A DNA stretch of 5,263 bases from Cyanobacteria bacterium UBA4641 (GCA_002405805.1 DHMN01000009.1:6385-11647), one strand, 5' to 3'; counted from the first letter of the stretch, positions 1-5,093 are shown. A program made the numbers and translations. The notes: generated from the letters alone by a model not told the origin.

Positions 1-30
1 ATCCTATTCAGAATCTATCAATGTTGATTT

Positions 31-60
31 TTGTGTCGGCTTTGTAAAGCCGACCTACAA
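31..60. repeat. GC-rich stem-loop, likely dispersed intergenic repeat
   Basis: Positions 35-43 (GTCGGCTTT) pair perfectly with 46-54 (AAAGCCGAC). An outer TTGT (31-34) pairs with ACAA (57-60) across a two-base bulge, giving 13 pairs. The GC content is far above the surroundings. It lies downstream of the kinase stop codon and could also stop or stabilise that transcript, but no T-run follows on either strand. It is the first of three adjacent hairpins. Confidence 0.6.
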
Positions 61-81
61 CTAGACAAACCCTCACCCTTG

Positions 82-100
82 CCCTCTCCCTCGGAGAGGG
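82..100. repeat. CCCTCTCC/GGAGAGGG stem-loop repeat
   Basis: CCCTCTCC (82-89) and GGAGAGGG (93-100) form a perfect 8-bp stem with a CTC loop. It is preceded by CCCTCACCCTTG (71-82), so the strand is strongly pyrimidine-biased. From memory, elements of this CCCTCACCC...CCCTCTCCC type are dispersed intergenic repeats in several bacterial groups. I could not count copies here. Confidence 0.6.
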
Positions 101-106
101 TACATA

Positions 107-131
107 TCATTCCGAAATAAATTCAGAATGA
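107..131. repeat. Imperfect TCATTC...GAATGA stem-loop repeat
   Basis: TCATTC (107-112) pairs with GAATGA (126-131). After one C/A mismatch, GAA (114-116) pairs with TTC (122-124) around an ATAAA loop. The core ATTCAGAAT at 121-129 also occurs at 6-14, so a truncated or related copy may begin left of the other two hairpins and the array may continue beyond the window edge. Confidence 0.5.
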
Positions 132-154
132 CAAGTCCTTTTTTGTTTATACTT

Positions 155-1969
155 TTACACCAAGCTATCATCATCGTTTGCGCCTTCTACAAGAGACAAA
201 TCAATCGGCAAAGAAAAACCAAATGTTGAACCATGATTTGGTACGGAATTAACAAAAACATTTCCGTGGTGATGTTTTTCTATCGTAGTTTTAACTAAGT
301 GAAGCCCCAGTCCTGTGCCCTTCACGCTATGTGTCTTATTTTCAACTCTATAAAATCTTTCAAAAACTTTCTTTTGAAATTCCGGTGCAATTCCAATACC
401 TTCATCGCGGACAGTCACCGTAACTTGATTTTTTTCAGGTTCTTTGAACAATTTCACGGTAATTGTAGAATCTTGCGGAGCATATTTTATCGCATTAGAC
501 AGATAATTTGTCAATGCACGAGCAATTGAGTCATAATTGAACATCAACAACGGAATATTGTCCTCTTTTTCGACTTCAATTTTCAAATTATGTTCCTTCA
601 ACAATACTTGAACCTGATTTACGCAAGCATCGACAAGTTGAGAAATATCATTTTCAGATTTTTCAATTTTCGCATTTGAATCCAATCTTGAAAAATCCAA
701 AATATCATTAACCATACTGTTTAAACGGATGATTTCAGTATTAATAGTTCCGATAAATTCCTTTTGAGTGTCATAGTCAAATTCGTTGCCATAATTGTAC
801 AAAGTATCAATATAACTTCTCAACACAGTGACAGGAGTTCTTAATTCGTGAGAAACATTTGAAATAAATTGAGATTTCATTTGGTCCATCTCGATTTCAC
901 GAGTGACATCAATCAATACAATGATATAGCCAACGTAATCGTGATTATTTTGAGTGAACATCGGAGAAATTATAGATTTCAAAATTCGACCATCAATTGT
1001 GATATTAAATGTAATCGGTTTTGAAGATTTTTCTTCAAGCGAAAGTTTTTTATACTCATCAATTTTTTCACTGAAACAATATTCTCCTTCAGTATCAACA
1101 TAATTTTGAATATTTGTATTTAATAATTGGTCACCTTCAAGTTCTAGCAACTCTTTTGCATGGTTGTTTATTAATGTAACTTTATCATTGTTATCACAAA
1201 CAACAACGCCGTTTGCAATACTCATCAACACTGCCTCAAGCTTGTTGCGCTCCAGTGTCAATTGTTCAATATTTTGTTCTTCATAAACATTCAACCTTGC
1301 AGACATGTTATTAAACGCATCAAAAAGTTCTTTAACCTCATCACTGACGTCTTTGCCTTCAATTTTGTACCCAAATTCGCCTGATGAAATTTTTTGAACA
1401 CCATCATGCAAAATTCTAAGTTCGCGCGTAATCAAATAGGTATTTATCAATACAACAAACGCAAAAACTAACCAAACAATTACAAAAACAAACAAAATAG
1501 ATGCTCTTGTTGTTGATGAAACTTTTCCGACAATTGAACCTGACAGTCCGACAGTTACAGAACCGATATTTGCACCGGTTACCACATTTACCATCGGTGA
1601 AGAAACAGATAGACTAGGTTTTTTAGAAGAATTAGCCTTAGAATTTTCTGCACGATAAACCATATTTCCAGCAGCATCACGAAATTCAATAAAAATAATA
1701 TCGTGGTGCGATTTCAAAATAGAATCAGAGTGAGTTTTCAAAATACTATATGCCTCTTTTTGAGGAACATTTTTGGTAATTTCGACACTCTCAATTGCAA
1801 GAATTTTTGAAATTACTTGCCCAAAATTTTGGTAGCTGTCATTCAGATTTTTTTGAATATTAACAGTCGCAAAAACCGCAATTGCCATAATTAGCAAGGT
1901 ACTCAGAACAAGTCCGAAAATAATTAAACGATTTTGCGTTGTTAAACTTATTTTTTGTCTCTCACTCAT
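155..1969 (-). CDS. Membrane sensor histidine kinase (HAMP-PAS-HisKA-HATPase)
   Basis: This is a complete sensor histidine kinase of 604 residues from the ATG at 1969. It senses a signal outside the membrane, autophosphorylates a histidine and would pass the phosphate to a response regulator. In order, it has a membrane segment at about 14-36, an extracytoplasmic Cache/PDC-like sensor (37-155), a second membrane segment (156-179), HAMP (about 180-231), PAS (about 241-356), HisKA with SHELRTP and the phospho-acceptor His374, and the ATPase domain. The ATPase domain shows the N box (NYLSNAIKYAP, Asn492), G1 (DEGIGIAP, 522-529), F box (FERFYR, 536-541) and G2 (GTGLGLHL, 551-558). All catalytic motifs are intact. 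The layout resembles WalK, PhoR and ResE, too widely shared to name it. No response regulator is adjacent, so it is an orphan here. The frame stays open to a TTG at 2026, but that start overlaps the divergent -35 box; the 1969 ATG follows a good -10 box. Confidence 0.93.
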   Translation of the reverse strand: MSERQKISLTTQNRLIIFGLVLSTLLIMAIAVFATVNIQKNLNDSYQNFGQVISKILAIESVEITKNVPQKEAYSILKTHSDSILKSHHDIIFIEFRDAAGNMVYRAENSKANSSKKPSLSVSSPMVNVVTGANIGSVTVGLSGSIVGKVSSTTRASILFVFVIVWLVFAFVVLINTYLITRELRILHDGVQKISSGEFGYKIEGKDVSDEVKELFDAFNNMSARLNVYEEQNIEQLTLERNKLEAVLMSIANGVVVCDNNDKVTLINNHAKELLELEGDQLLNTNIQNYVDTEGEYCFSEKIDEYKKLSLEEKSSKPITFNITIDGRILKSIISPMFTQNNHDYVGYIIVLIDVTREIEMDQMKSQFISNVSHELRTPVTVLRSYIDTLYNYGNEFDYDTQKEFIGTINTEIIRLNSMVNDILDFSRLDSNAKIEKSENDISQLVDACVNQVQVLLKEHNLKIEVEKEDNIPLLMFNYDSIARALTNYLSNAIKYAPQDSTITVKLFKEPEKNQVTVTVRDEGIGIAPEFQKKVFERFYRVENKTHSVKGTGLGLHLVKTTIEKHHHGNVFVNSVPNHGSTFGFSLPIDLSLVEGANDDDSLV

Positions 1970-1975
1970 AGGTTT

Positions 1976-2003
1976 ATTATAACACATGAAAACTTTATTC
2001 CAA
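1976..2003 (-). promoter_or_regulatory. Kinase promoter with extended -10, possibly leaderless start
   Basis: On the minus strand an exact TATAAT (1981 down to 1976) is preceded by TGT, forming an extended -10 box. A 4/6 -35 match, TTGGAA (2003-1998), lies 16 bp upstream. The seventh base after the -10 box is the A of the kinase ATG at 1969. Transcription would start at or next to the start codon, which fits the lack of a Shine-Dalgarno sequence there. Confidence 0.5.
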
Positions 2004-2019
2004 AATAAAAATTTATCAC

Positions 2020-2048
2020 TTGACAAAGTGTTAGGTTTACCTTACAAT
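2020..2048 (+). promoter_or_regulatory. Promoter of the metal-regulator operon
   Basis: A consensus -35 box TTGACA (2020-2025) is followed after exactly 17 bp by TACAAT (2043-2048). This is the best sigma-70-type promoter in the window. The transcript would start near 2055, giving a leader of about 20 bases with the ribosome site AAGAGG (2064-2069) just before the ATG at 2075. Confidence 0.8.
2029..2046. promoter_or_regulatory. Putative DtxR/MntR-type operator
   Basis: TGTTAGGTTTACCTTACA is an 18-bp palindrome in which 7 of 9 positions pair (TGT.AGGT..ACCT.ACA). It fills the spacer of the operon promoter and overlaps its -10 box, so a bound protein would block RNA polymerase. DtxR/IdeR boxes carry TTAGGTTAG...CTAACCTAA half-sites, and the TTAGGTT here is similar. 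Since the first gene downstream is a member of that family, autorepression is the simplest reading. Binding itself is inferred. Confidence 0.6.
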
Positions 2049-2074
2049 CATTTTTGTAAAAACAAGAGGTTATT

Positions 2075-2506
2075 ATGTGCGCAAAAACACAGAATTTATC
2101 ATCAGGTTTAGAAGATTATTTAGAGGTAATTTATGTTGCATCATTGAATGATGTTCAACTAAAAGGTGCTGAACTTGCCAGAAAATTGAATATTTCAAGA
2201 GCATCTGTATCAGAGGCTTTGGCAAAACTTGTTTCAAAAGAGCTTATCAAATACAACAGTTACGAAACAATTTCACTGACGTCAAAAGGACTTGAAGAAG
2301 CAAAAAATGTTTATAACAAACATCATATTTTGAAAGATTTTTTTGAAAAAGTTTTAAATATTACTGCAAGCGAAGCAGGTGAAAATGCTTGTAAAATCGA
2401 GCATATCATCTCTCAAAATATCTTGAATGAAATGATAAATTTTACAAAATTTTGCACTAACCATCAAGAAATATTAGATATGTACAAGAAGGAAACCCAA
2501 AACTAA
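2075..2506 (+). CDS. DtxR/MntR-family metal-dependent transcriptional repressor
   Basis: This 143-residue protein is a two-domain metalloregulator that would bind DNA when loaded with Mn(II) or Fe(II). An N-terminal winged helix (about 8-75) contains the recognition helix around residues 41-53 (SRASVSEALAKL) and the wing ending in TSKG. A helical metal-binding and dimerisation domain (about 76-143) follows. Aligned by eye to Bacillus MntR, ligand positions are filled by Asp14, Glu17, His83, Glu109 and His110, while Cys106 replaces the MntR glutamate, as in DtxR (ACRWEH-like motif). There is no C-terminal SH3/FeoA-like domain, which matches MntR in length. It is the first gene of an operon behind a palindromic operator and is coupled to the next gene by a one-base overlap. 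Family assignment is firm. Whether the metal is Mn, Fe or another cannot be read from sequence, so no gene symbol is given. Confidence 0.92.
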   Translation: MCAKTQNLSSGLEDYLEVIYVASLNDVQLKGAELARKLNISRASVSEALAKLVSKELIKYNSYETISLTSKGLEEAKNVYNKHHILKDFFEKVLNITASEAGENACKIEHIISQNILNEMINFTKFCTNHQEILDMYKKETQN

Positions 2507-3525
2507 TGTCAACAATTTCAGCAATCGGAAAATATTTAGACCAACCATTACTGACAGCAAAAATAAACAAAAACGTACCCCTTGCCCTAACAGTTGGTTC
2601 GACTGCAGTTTTAATCAAAGAAATTGAAAATGCACCAAAAGAAAAGAAGAAAAAAGTCGGACTCAGAACCGCAATTATCCTTGCTACAACAGCGATTTCT
2701 GCGGTAAAAGCTCCAAAAATTGCAGCATTTTTGACAGGACGACAAAATTCTAAAACAGTTAAAGAAATCAAATCAGCAAACACTCAGCTTATTGATGAAT
2801 ACTTAAAAACCCACAAAGTTGGCGAAAATTTTGAAAAACTTTTAAACAAAGCAAAAACCAAGATTTTATCATTAAAAGAAACTCACGAACTTTTCAACGT
2901 AAAAGAACACAGCGAACTTGCCAATAAACTAATTCCGCCTCCTGAAAATATTCAGGCAAAAGATATTTTTAAAGAAATCGGATGGCTTTCAATATATGGC
3001 GCTGTTCCTGTCGCAGGCGGAATTGCAGGCGGAGTTGTTGCAGATAAACTTACCGAAAAAAATTGGAAAGATAAAGTTCCAAATAAAATCAAAGAAGGAA
3101 TTTATCAATACTTGGCAAATATCTTTATGTGCAATATCGGCGCTGGTGTTGCCCTTGGGATTTTAGAAAAAATGAATATCAAATCAAAAGGCGCAAGATG
3201 CGTTGGTATGGTGAGCGGAATCCTTTTGACAGGCGTAATCGGCGGAAGTGCAATTGCCAACTTCATCGGTAACAAATTTATTAATCCACTCATCTCAAAA
3301 GATAAAAAGAAAGATATCAGAACCCCTGAATTGATTGACTTGGGACTACATACTGATGATATTGCAACAGTATCATTGTTGTCAGGCTTGAAATGGATAG
3401 AACCATCACTACCGCTTTTGTATTCGGTTTCCGGGTATAGAGCAGGAATCGGCTATAGAAACAGCGACAAACACCATTCTACTGATACCAAAAAACAAGC
3501 TCATTTTTTACACAAAGAGTGTTAG
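2506..3525 (+). CDS. Multi-spanning membrane protein of unknown function, in the metal-regulator operon
   Basis: I do not recognise this 339-residue protein. Hydrophobic stretches lie at about 24-38, 52-68, 158-178, 203-220 and 232-254, with a weaker one at 286-310; several are glycine/alanine-rich (VAGGIAGGVVAD at 169-180). A lysine-rich turn (PKEKKKK, 44-50) separates the first two. A polar, probably helical stretch spans about 80-150. The C-terminal tail holds His323, His324, His333, His336 and the final residue Cys339, a possible metal-binding cluster. The ATG lies inside the preceding stop (TAATG), and AAGAAGGAAA (2486-2495) is a rather distant ribosome site, so translational coupling is likely. 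Sharing a metal-responsive promoter suggests a role in metal transport, storage or envelope adaptation, but no transporter family signature is visible and this is inference only. Its terminator is at 3573-3600. Confidence 0.85.
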   Translation: MSTISAIGKYLDQPLLTAKINKNVPLALTVGSTAVLIKEIENAPKEKKKKVGLRTAIILATTAISAVKAPKIAAFLTGRQNSKTVKEIKSANTQLIDEYLKTHKVGENFEKLLNKAKTKILSLKETHELFNVKEHSELANKLIPPPENIQAKDIFKEIGWLSIYGAVPVAGGIAGGVVADKLTEKNWKDKVPNKIKEGIYQYLANIFMCNIGAGVALGILEKMNIKSKGARCVGMVSGILLTGVIGGSAIANFIGNKFINPLISKDKKKDIRTPELIDLGLHTDDIATVSLLSGLKWIEPSLPLLYSVSGYRAGIGYRNSDKHHSTDTKKQAHFLHKEC

Positions 3526-3539
3526 GTTACTCTAACACT
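3518..3539. repeat. Perfect 8-bp inverted repeat over the operon's last stop codon
   Basis: AGTGTTAG (3518-3525) and CTAACACT (3532-3539) pair perfectly around a six-base loop, and the left arm includes the TAG stop. An alternative, exclusive pairing is AGAGT (3516-3520) with ACTCT (3529-3533). No T-run follows, so it is a poor terminator. The 11 bases AGTGTTAGGTT are identical to 2027-2037 in the operon promoter, so it may be a second operator-like site. Confidence 0.55.
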
Positions 3540-3572
3540 TCACCTTATTTTACAGCCCCACAACTGTACACT

Positions 3573-3600
3573 AAAAAGAGGCGGACACCCACCTCTTTTT
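3573..3600 (+). terminator. Intrinsic terminator of the metal-regulator operon
   Basis: AAAAAGAGG (3573-3581) pairs perfectly with CCTCTTTTT (3592-3600) around a ten-base loop in which GG (3583-3584) may pair with CC. The T-run follows the GC part of the stem. The matching A-run on the other side means it could also work on the minus strand. It lies 48 bases after the stop codon of the membrane protein gene. Confidence 0.85.
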
Positions 3601-3642
3601 CATTATTGGTTGCAATTTGACCTGAAATAGGTTAAAAATTTG

Positions 3643-3706
3643 CTATAAAAAACTTAAAGGGCGGTTTTCTTTAATTGAGCCTATCCTTTAAGTTTTCTAT
3701 TTATAG
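3643..3706. repeat. Long inverted repeat (12-bp core plus 6-bp outer stem)
   Basis: AAAACTTAAAGG (3649-3660) pairs perfectly with CCTTTAAGTTTT (3685-3696) around a 24-base loop. Outside a four-base bulge, CTATAA (3643-3648) pairs with TTATAG (3701-3706). It lies between the operon terminator and the tRNA promoter, with no ORF inside. It could be a second, bidirectional terminator, a small non-autonomous element or a structured RNA. No target-site duplication was noticed. Confidence 0.6.
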
Positions 3707-3755
3707 TATTGATTATTTTTTAAGATTGTCAATATGTTTCAAAAATAAAAACCTG

Positions 3756-3764
3756 TGCTATAAT
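3756..3764 (+). promoter_or_regulatory. Extended -10 promoter for the tRNA
   Basis: TGC followed by an exact TATAAT (3759-3764) gives an extended -10 box, which can work without a good -35 box. Only weak -35 candidates are present near 3736-3742. Transcription would start near 3771, about 15 bases before the mature tRNA. Confidence 0.6.
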
Positions 3765-3785
3765 AGATATATAAAAATTTCCCCT

Positions 3786-3860
3786 GCGGGCATAGTTCAG
3801 TGGTAGAATGTCTCCTTCCCAAGGAGAAGATCGCGAGTTCGAGTCTCGTTGCCCGCTCCA
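3786..3860 (+). tRNA. tRNA-Gly (anticodon CCC)
   Basis: This is a complete 75-base cloverleaf. The acceptor stem GCGGGCA (3786-3792) pairs with TGCCCGC (3850-3856), followed by discriminator T and an encoded CCA (3858-3860). The D stem is GTTC/GAAT, the anticodon stem TCTCC/GGAGA and the T stem GCGAG/CTCGT around TTCGAGT. The seven-base anticodon loop TTCCCAA gives anticodon CCC (3818-3820), which reads the glycine codon GGG. No terminator follows, and a ribosome site appears within ten bases, so downstream reading from the tRNA promoter is likely. Confidence 0.96.
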
Positions 3861-3882
3861 TTAAAAAAGGAAAGGTCTCTAT

Positions 3883-3975
3883 ATGCAGTGTCCAAAATGT
3901 AACGTAAAAATGAACTACAATATATCTATAACGGAATTTAACGATATAAATAAGACAAAATTAAAAAAATTTTAA
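3883..3975 (+). CDS. Short CPKC-motif ORF directly after the tRNA, possible zinc-ribbon remnant
   Basis: A 30-codon ORF begins with ATG at 3883 behind a strong purine-rich ribosome site (AGGAAAGG, 3868-3875). The peptide opens with MQCPKCNVKM, then becomes polar and ends in a lysine-rich tail (KTKLKKF). One CxxC pair (Cys3, Cys6) resembles the first knuckle of a zinc ribbon, but the second knuckle is absent, so it may be a truncated gene start or a genuine microprotein. It ends eight bases before the next gene's ATG and is probably on the same transcript. The ribosome site and spacing support translation; function is unknown. Confidence 0.45.
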   Translation: MQCPKCNVKMNYNISITEFNDINKTKLKKF

Positions 3976-3982
3976 GAAAATT

Positions 3983-4309
3983 ATGAAAAAACTTTTTGCA
4001 ATTATATTTGTATCTTTATTATTAACTAGCAGTGCATTTGCTGGTAGCACATACAACCAATATGGTAGTAAAACAGGTTCATATAGAACAAACGGTTCTA
4101 CCACTACAACTTATGATAGATACGGTTCACGCACAGGTTCTTACAAAACCAATGTCAATATGACAACAAAATATGACCAGTACGGTTCAAGACAAGGAAC
4201 AATCAAAAAGACAACATCTGGCTACACCACATACGATAAATATGGCTCTAAAACAGGTAGCTACAAAACAAATCCCAACGGCACAACTGTAAATAAAGTG
4301 CAAGTGTGA
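3983..4309 (+). CDS. Small secreted protein with four 20-residue YD/YG repeats
   Basis: The 108-residue product has a textbook Sec signal peptide: two lysines, a hydrophobic core at 4-16, and AFA followed by Gly21 as the likely cleavage site after residue 20. The mature part is four consecutive 20-residue units (residues 23-42, 43-62, 63-82, 83-102). Each has the pattern Y-[ND]-x-Y-G-S-x-x-G near its start, with Tyr24/44/64/84 and Gly28/48/68/88 in exact register; units 1, 2 and 4 also share TGSY[KR]TN. There are no cysteines in the mature part, and it is Thr/Ser/Tyr/Gly-rich and basic. The length and YDxxG pattern recall the YD repeats of Rhs/WapA proteins, but the family is not established. 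It would act in the periplasm, envelope or outside the cell. It has no strong ribosome site of its own and probably depends on the upstream ORF. No terminator follows. Confidence 0.85.
   Translation: MKKLFAIIFVSLLLTSSAFAGSTYNQYGSKTGSYRTNGSTTTTYDRYGSRTGSYKTNVNMTTKYDQYGSRQGTIKKTTSGYTTYDKYGSKTGSYKTNPNGTTVNKVQV
4049..4288 (+). repeat. Four tandem 60-bp coding repeats
   Basis: Units at 4049-4108, 4109-4168, 4169-4228 and 4229-4288 encode the 20-residue repeats. The best-kept DNA cores are TATGGTAGTAAAACAGGTTC in unit 1 and near-copies in units 2 and 4; unit 3 is the most diverged (QGTIKKT in place of TGSYKTN). Synonymous differences show that the copies are old rather than newly expanded. Confidence 0.8.
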
Positions 4310-4565
4310 GATAGATATATAATCGCTAAGACTATGATATAAAGCCCTTTATGCCAATTTTAATAAAATGAGATGCACTTGCACTAACTGAACTTTATCT
4401 GCACTCTCTTATGCGATATTTGCACTAAAAATATATTAATATCAAAATTAAATTCAGAAGATTAACAATATATTGGCATTTTAGCCATGTATATTTAATG
4501 CAAACGAAAAATTCTCTCATAGTTTGAGATGCACTAAATTAGCTCTGAGATTGGGATAAAGACAC
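4310..4565. other. AT-rich non-coding stretch with clustered TGCACT hexamers
   Basis: I see no supported gene here. Six-base TGCACT occurs at 4374, 4380, 4400, 4421 and 4530 on the plus strand, and its complement AGTGCA occurs at 4297. GAGATGCACT is repeated at 4370 and 4526. A 10-bp inverted repeat joins AGTGCAAGTG (4297-4306) with CACTTGCACT (4376-4385). Small stem-loops are at 4339-4352 (ATAAAG/CTTTAT) and 4516-4529 (TCTCA/TGAGA). None has a terminator-like T-run. Confidence 0.5.
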
Positions 4566-4595
4566 TTGACATCTTACAAAATAAGAGCAATTAAT
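4566..4595 (+). promoter_or_regulatory. Possible promoter of the short repeat-protein relative
   Basis: An exact -35 box TTGACA (4566-4571) is followed after 18 bp by ATTAAT (4590-4595), a 4/6 match to the -10 consensus. The leader to 4683 would be about 80 bases and contains a small TTAAAC/GTTTAA stem-loop (4612-4626). The weak -10 box limits confidence. Confidence 0.35.
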
Positions 4596-4682
4596 ATCAT
4601 TGTAAAAAATCTTAAACAAGGTTTAAAATGGTTTTTAAATGAATATTTTTTTTGAAATCGTTTATAAATATTTGGAGTAAAT

Positions 4683-4853
4683 ATAAAAAAGATCTTTTTA
4701 ATATCGTTAATATTGTGCATAACTGCAAGTTATTACTTTTGTTCAACTGTTAATTCTTATGACAGTTATGGTAGAAAAACAAGATGTTATAGAATTGACT
4801 CAAGAGGTAGAATGACCAAATCTGATTCATTTTCCAGAAAATCAGTAATATAG
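4683..4853 (+). pseudogene. Short YD-repeat secreted-protein relative with ATA in place of a start codon
   Basis: A 56-codon frame resembles the protein encoded at 3983-4309: two lysines, a hydrophobic signal-like segment (residues 4-20), then SYDSYGRKTRCYR, which matches its repeat SYD/YG core, and a second partial unit IDSRGRMT. The codon at the expected start, 4683, is ATA, correctly spaced after a GGAG ribosome site (4674-4677). No ATG, GTG or TTG lies upstream in frame; the first TTG (4713) would cut away half of the signal segment. A stop (4665-4667) blocks further extension. It is either a gene inactivated by an ATG-to-ATA change or one using a very rare start. The signal, repeat motif and ribosome site look otherwise intact. 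Cysteines at 12, 20 and 35 differ from the larger relative; no good lipobox is seen. Confidence 0.5.
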
Positions 4854-4900
4854 ATATAATCAAAACTATAAAATTGTAATAAAAATTTAATACACAAGAT

Positions 4901-4930
4901 TTTACATACATTTTGAAAAGTGTTTATAAT
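4901..4930 (+). promoter_or_regulatory. Promoter candidate upstream of the last gene
   Basis: TTTACA (4901-4906) and an exact TATAAT (4925-4930) are separated by 18 bp. The transcript would start near 4937, leaving a leader of about 155 bases to the ATG at 5094. The AT-richness here raises the chance of random matches. Confidence 0.4.
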
Positions 4931-4979
4931 GATTAAATTATAAAACCTTAAGATTTCTATTACATCAAAATGAATTTAA

Positions 4980-5008
4980 TTGGGCGACTAAAATAATTAC
5001 AATATAAT
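4980..5008 (+). promoter_or_regulatory. Second promoter candidate for the last gene
   Basis: An exact TATAAT (5003-5008) lies 17 bp after TTGGGC (4980-4985), a 3/6 match to the -35 consensus. It is closer to the gene than the candidate at 4901-4930, and either or both could be used. Confidence 0.3.
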
Positions 5009-5093
5009 CAATAAAGGAAAGAGTAACATTACGACACATCTCGACTTTATTTTTATTTTTATTGTATTATCAATAATAAAGGTGGATGTAGAA

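Noticed and set aside
299..529. Plus-strand open frame of 76 codons
   Set aside because: It lies wholly inside the ATPase domain of the kinase on the other strand and has no ribosome site or recognisable protein.
1970..2026. N-terminal extension of the kinase to TTG at 2026 or ATG at 1987
   Set aside because: No good ribosome site was seen before either codon, the TTG overlaps the -35 box of the divergent promoter, and an extended -10 box lies within the extension. The ATG at 1987 remains possible.
2457..2783. Minus-strand open frame of 108 codons with hydrophobic stretches
   Set aside because: It is antisense to the regulator/membrane-protein junction, and its hydrophobicity comes from the lysine- and alanine-rich codons of the real gene.
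3105..3293. Minus-strand open frame of 62 codons
   Set aside because: It is antisense to membrane segments of the 339-residue protein and has no supporting start signals.
3786..3860. tRNA 3' end as an integration (att) site for the accessory-looking tail
   Set aside because: No second copy of the tRNA 3' end and no integrase were seen downstream within the window.
4049..4288. CRISPR array
   Set aside because: The 60-bp periodicity is a coding repeat in frame within a secreted protein, with no constant repeat and variable spacer pattern.
4351..4479. Inverted pair ATGCCAAT (4351-4358) and ATTGGCAT (4472-4479)
   Set aside because: Eight matching bases over such a distance are expected by chance and the match does not extend in either direction.
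4683..4853. Non-standard genetic code to explain the ATA start
   Set aside because: All other genes use ATG starts, with TAA, TAG and TGA as stops, so a code change is not supported.
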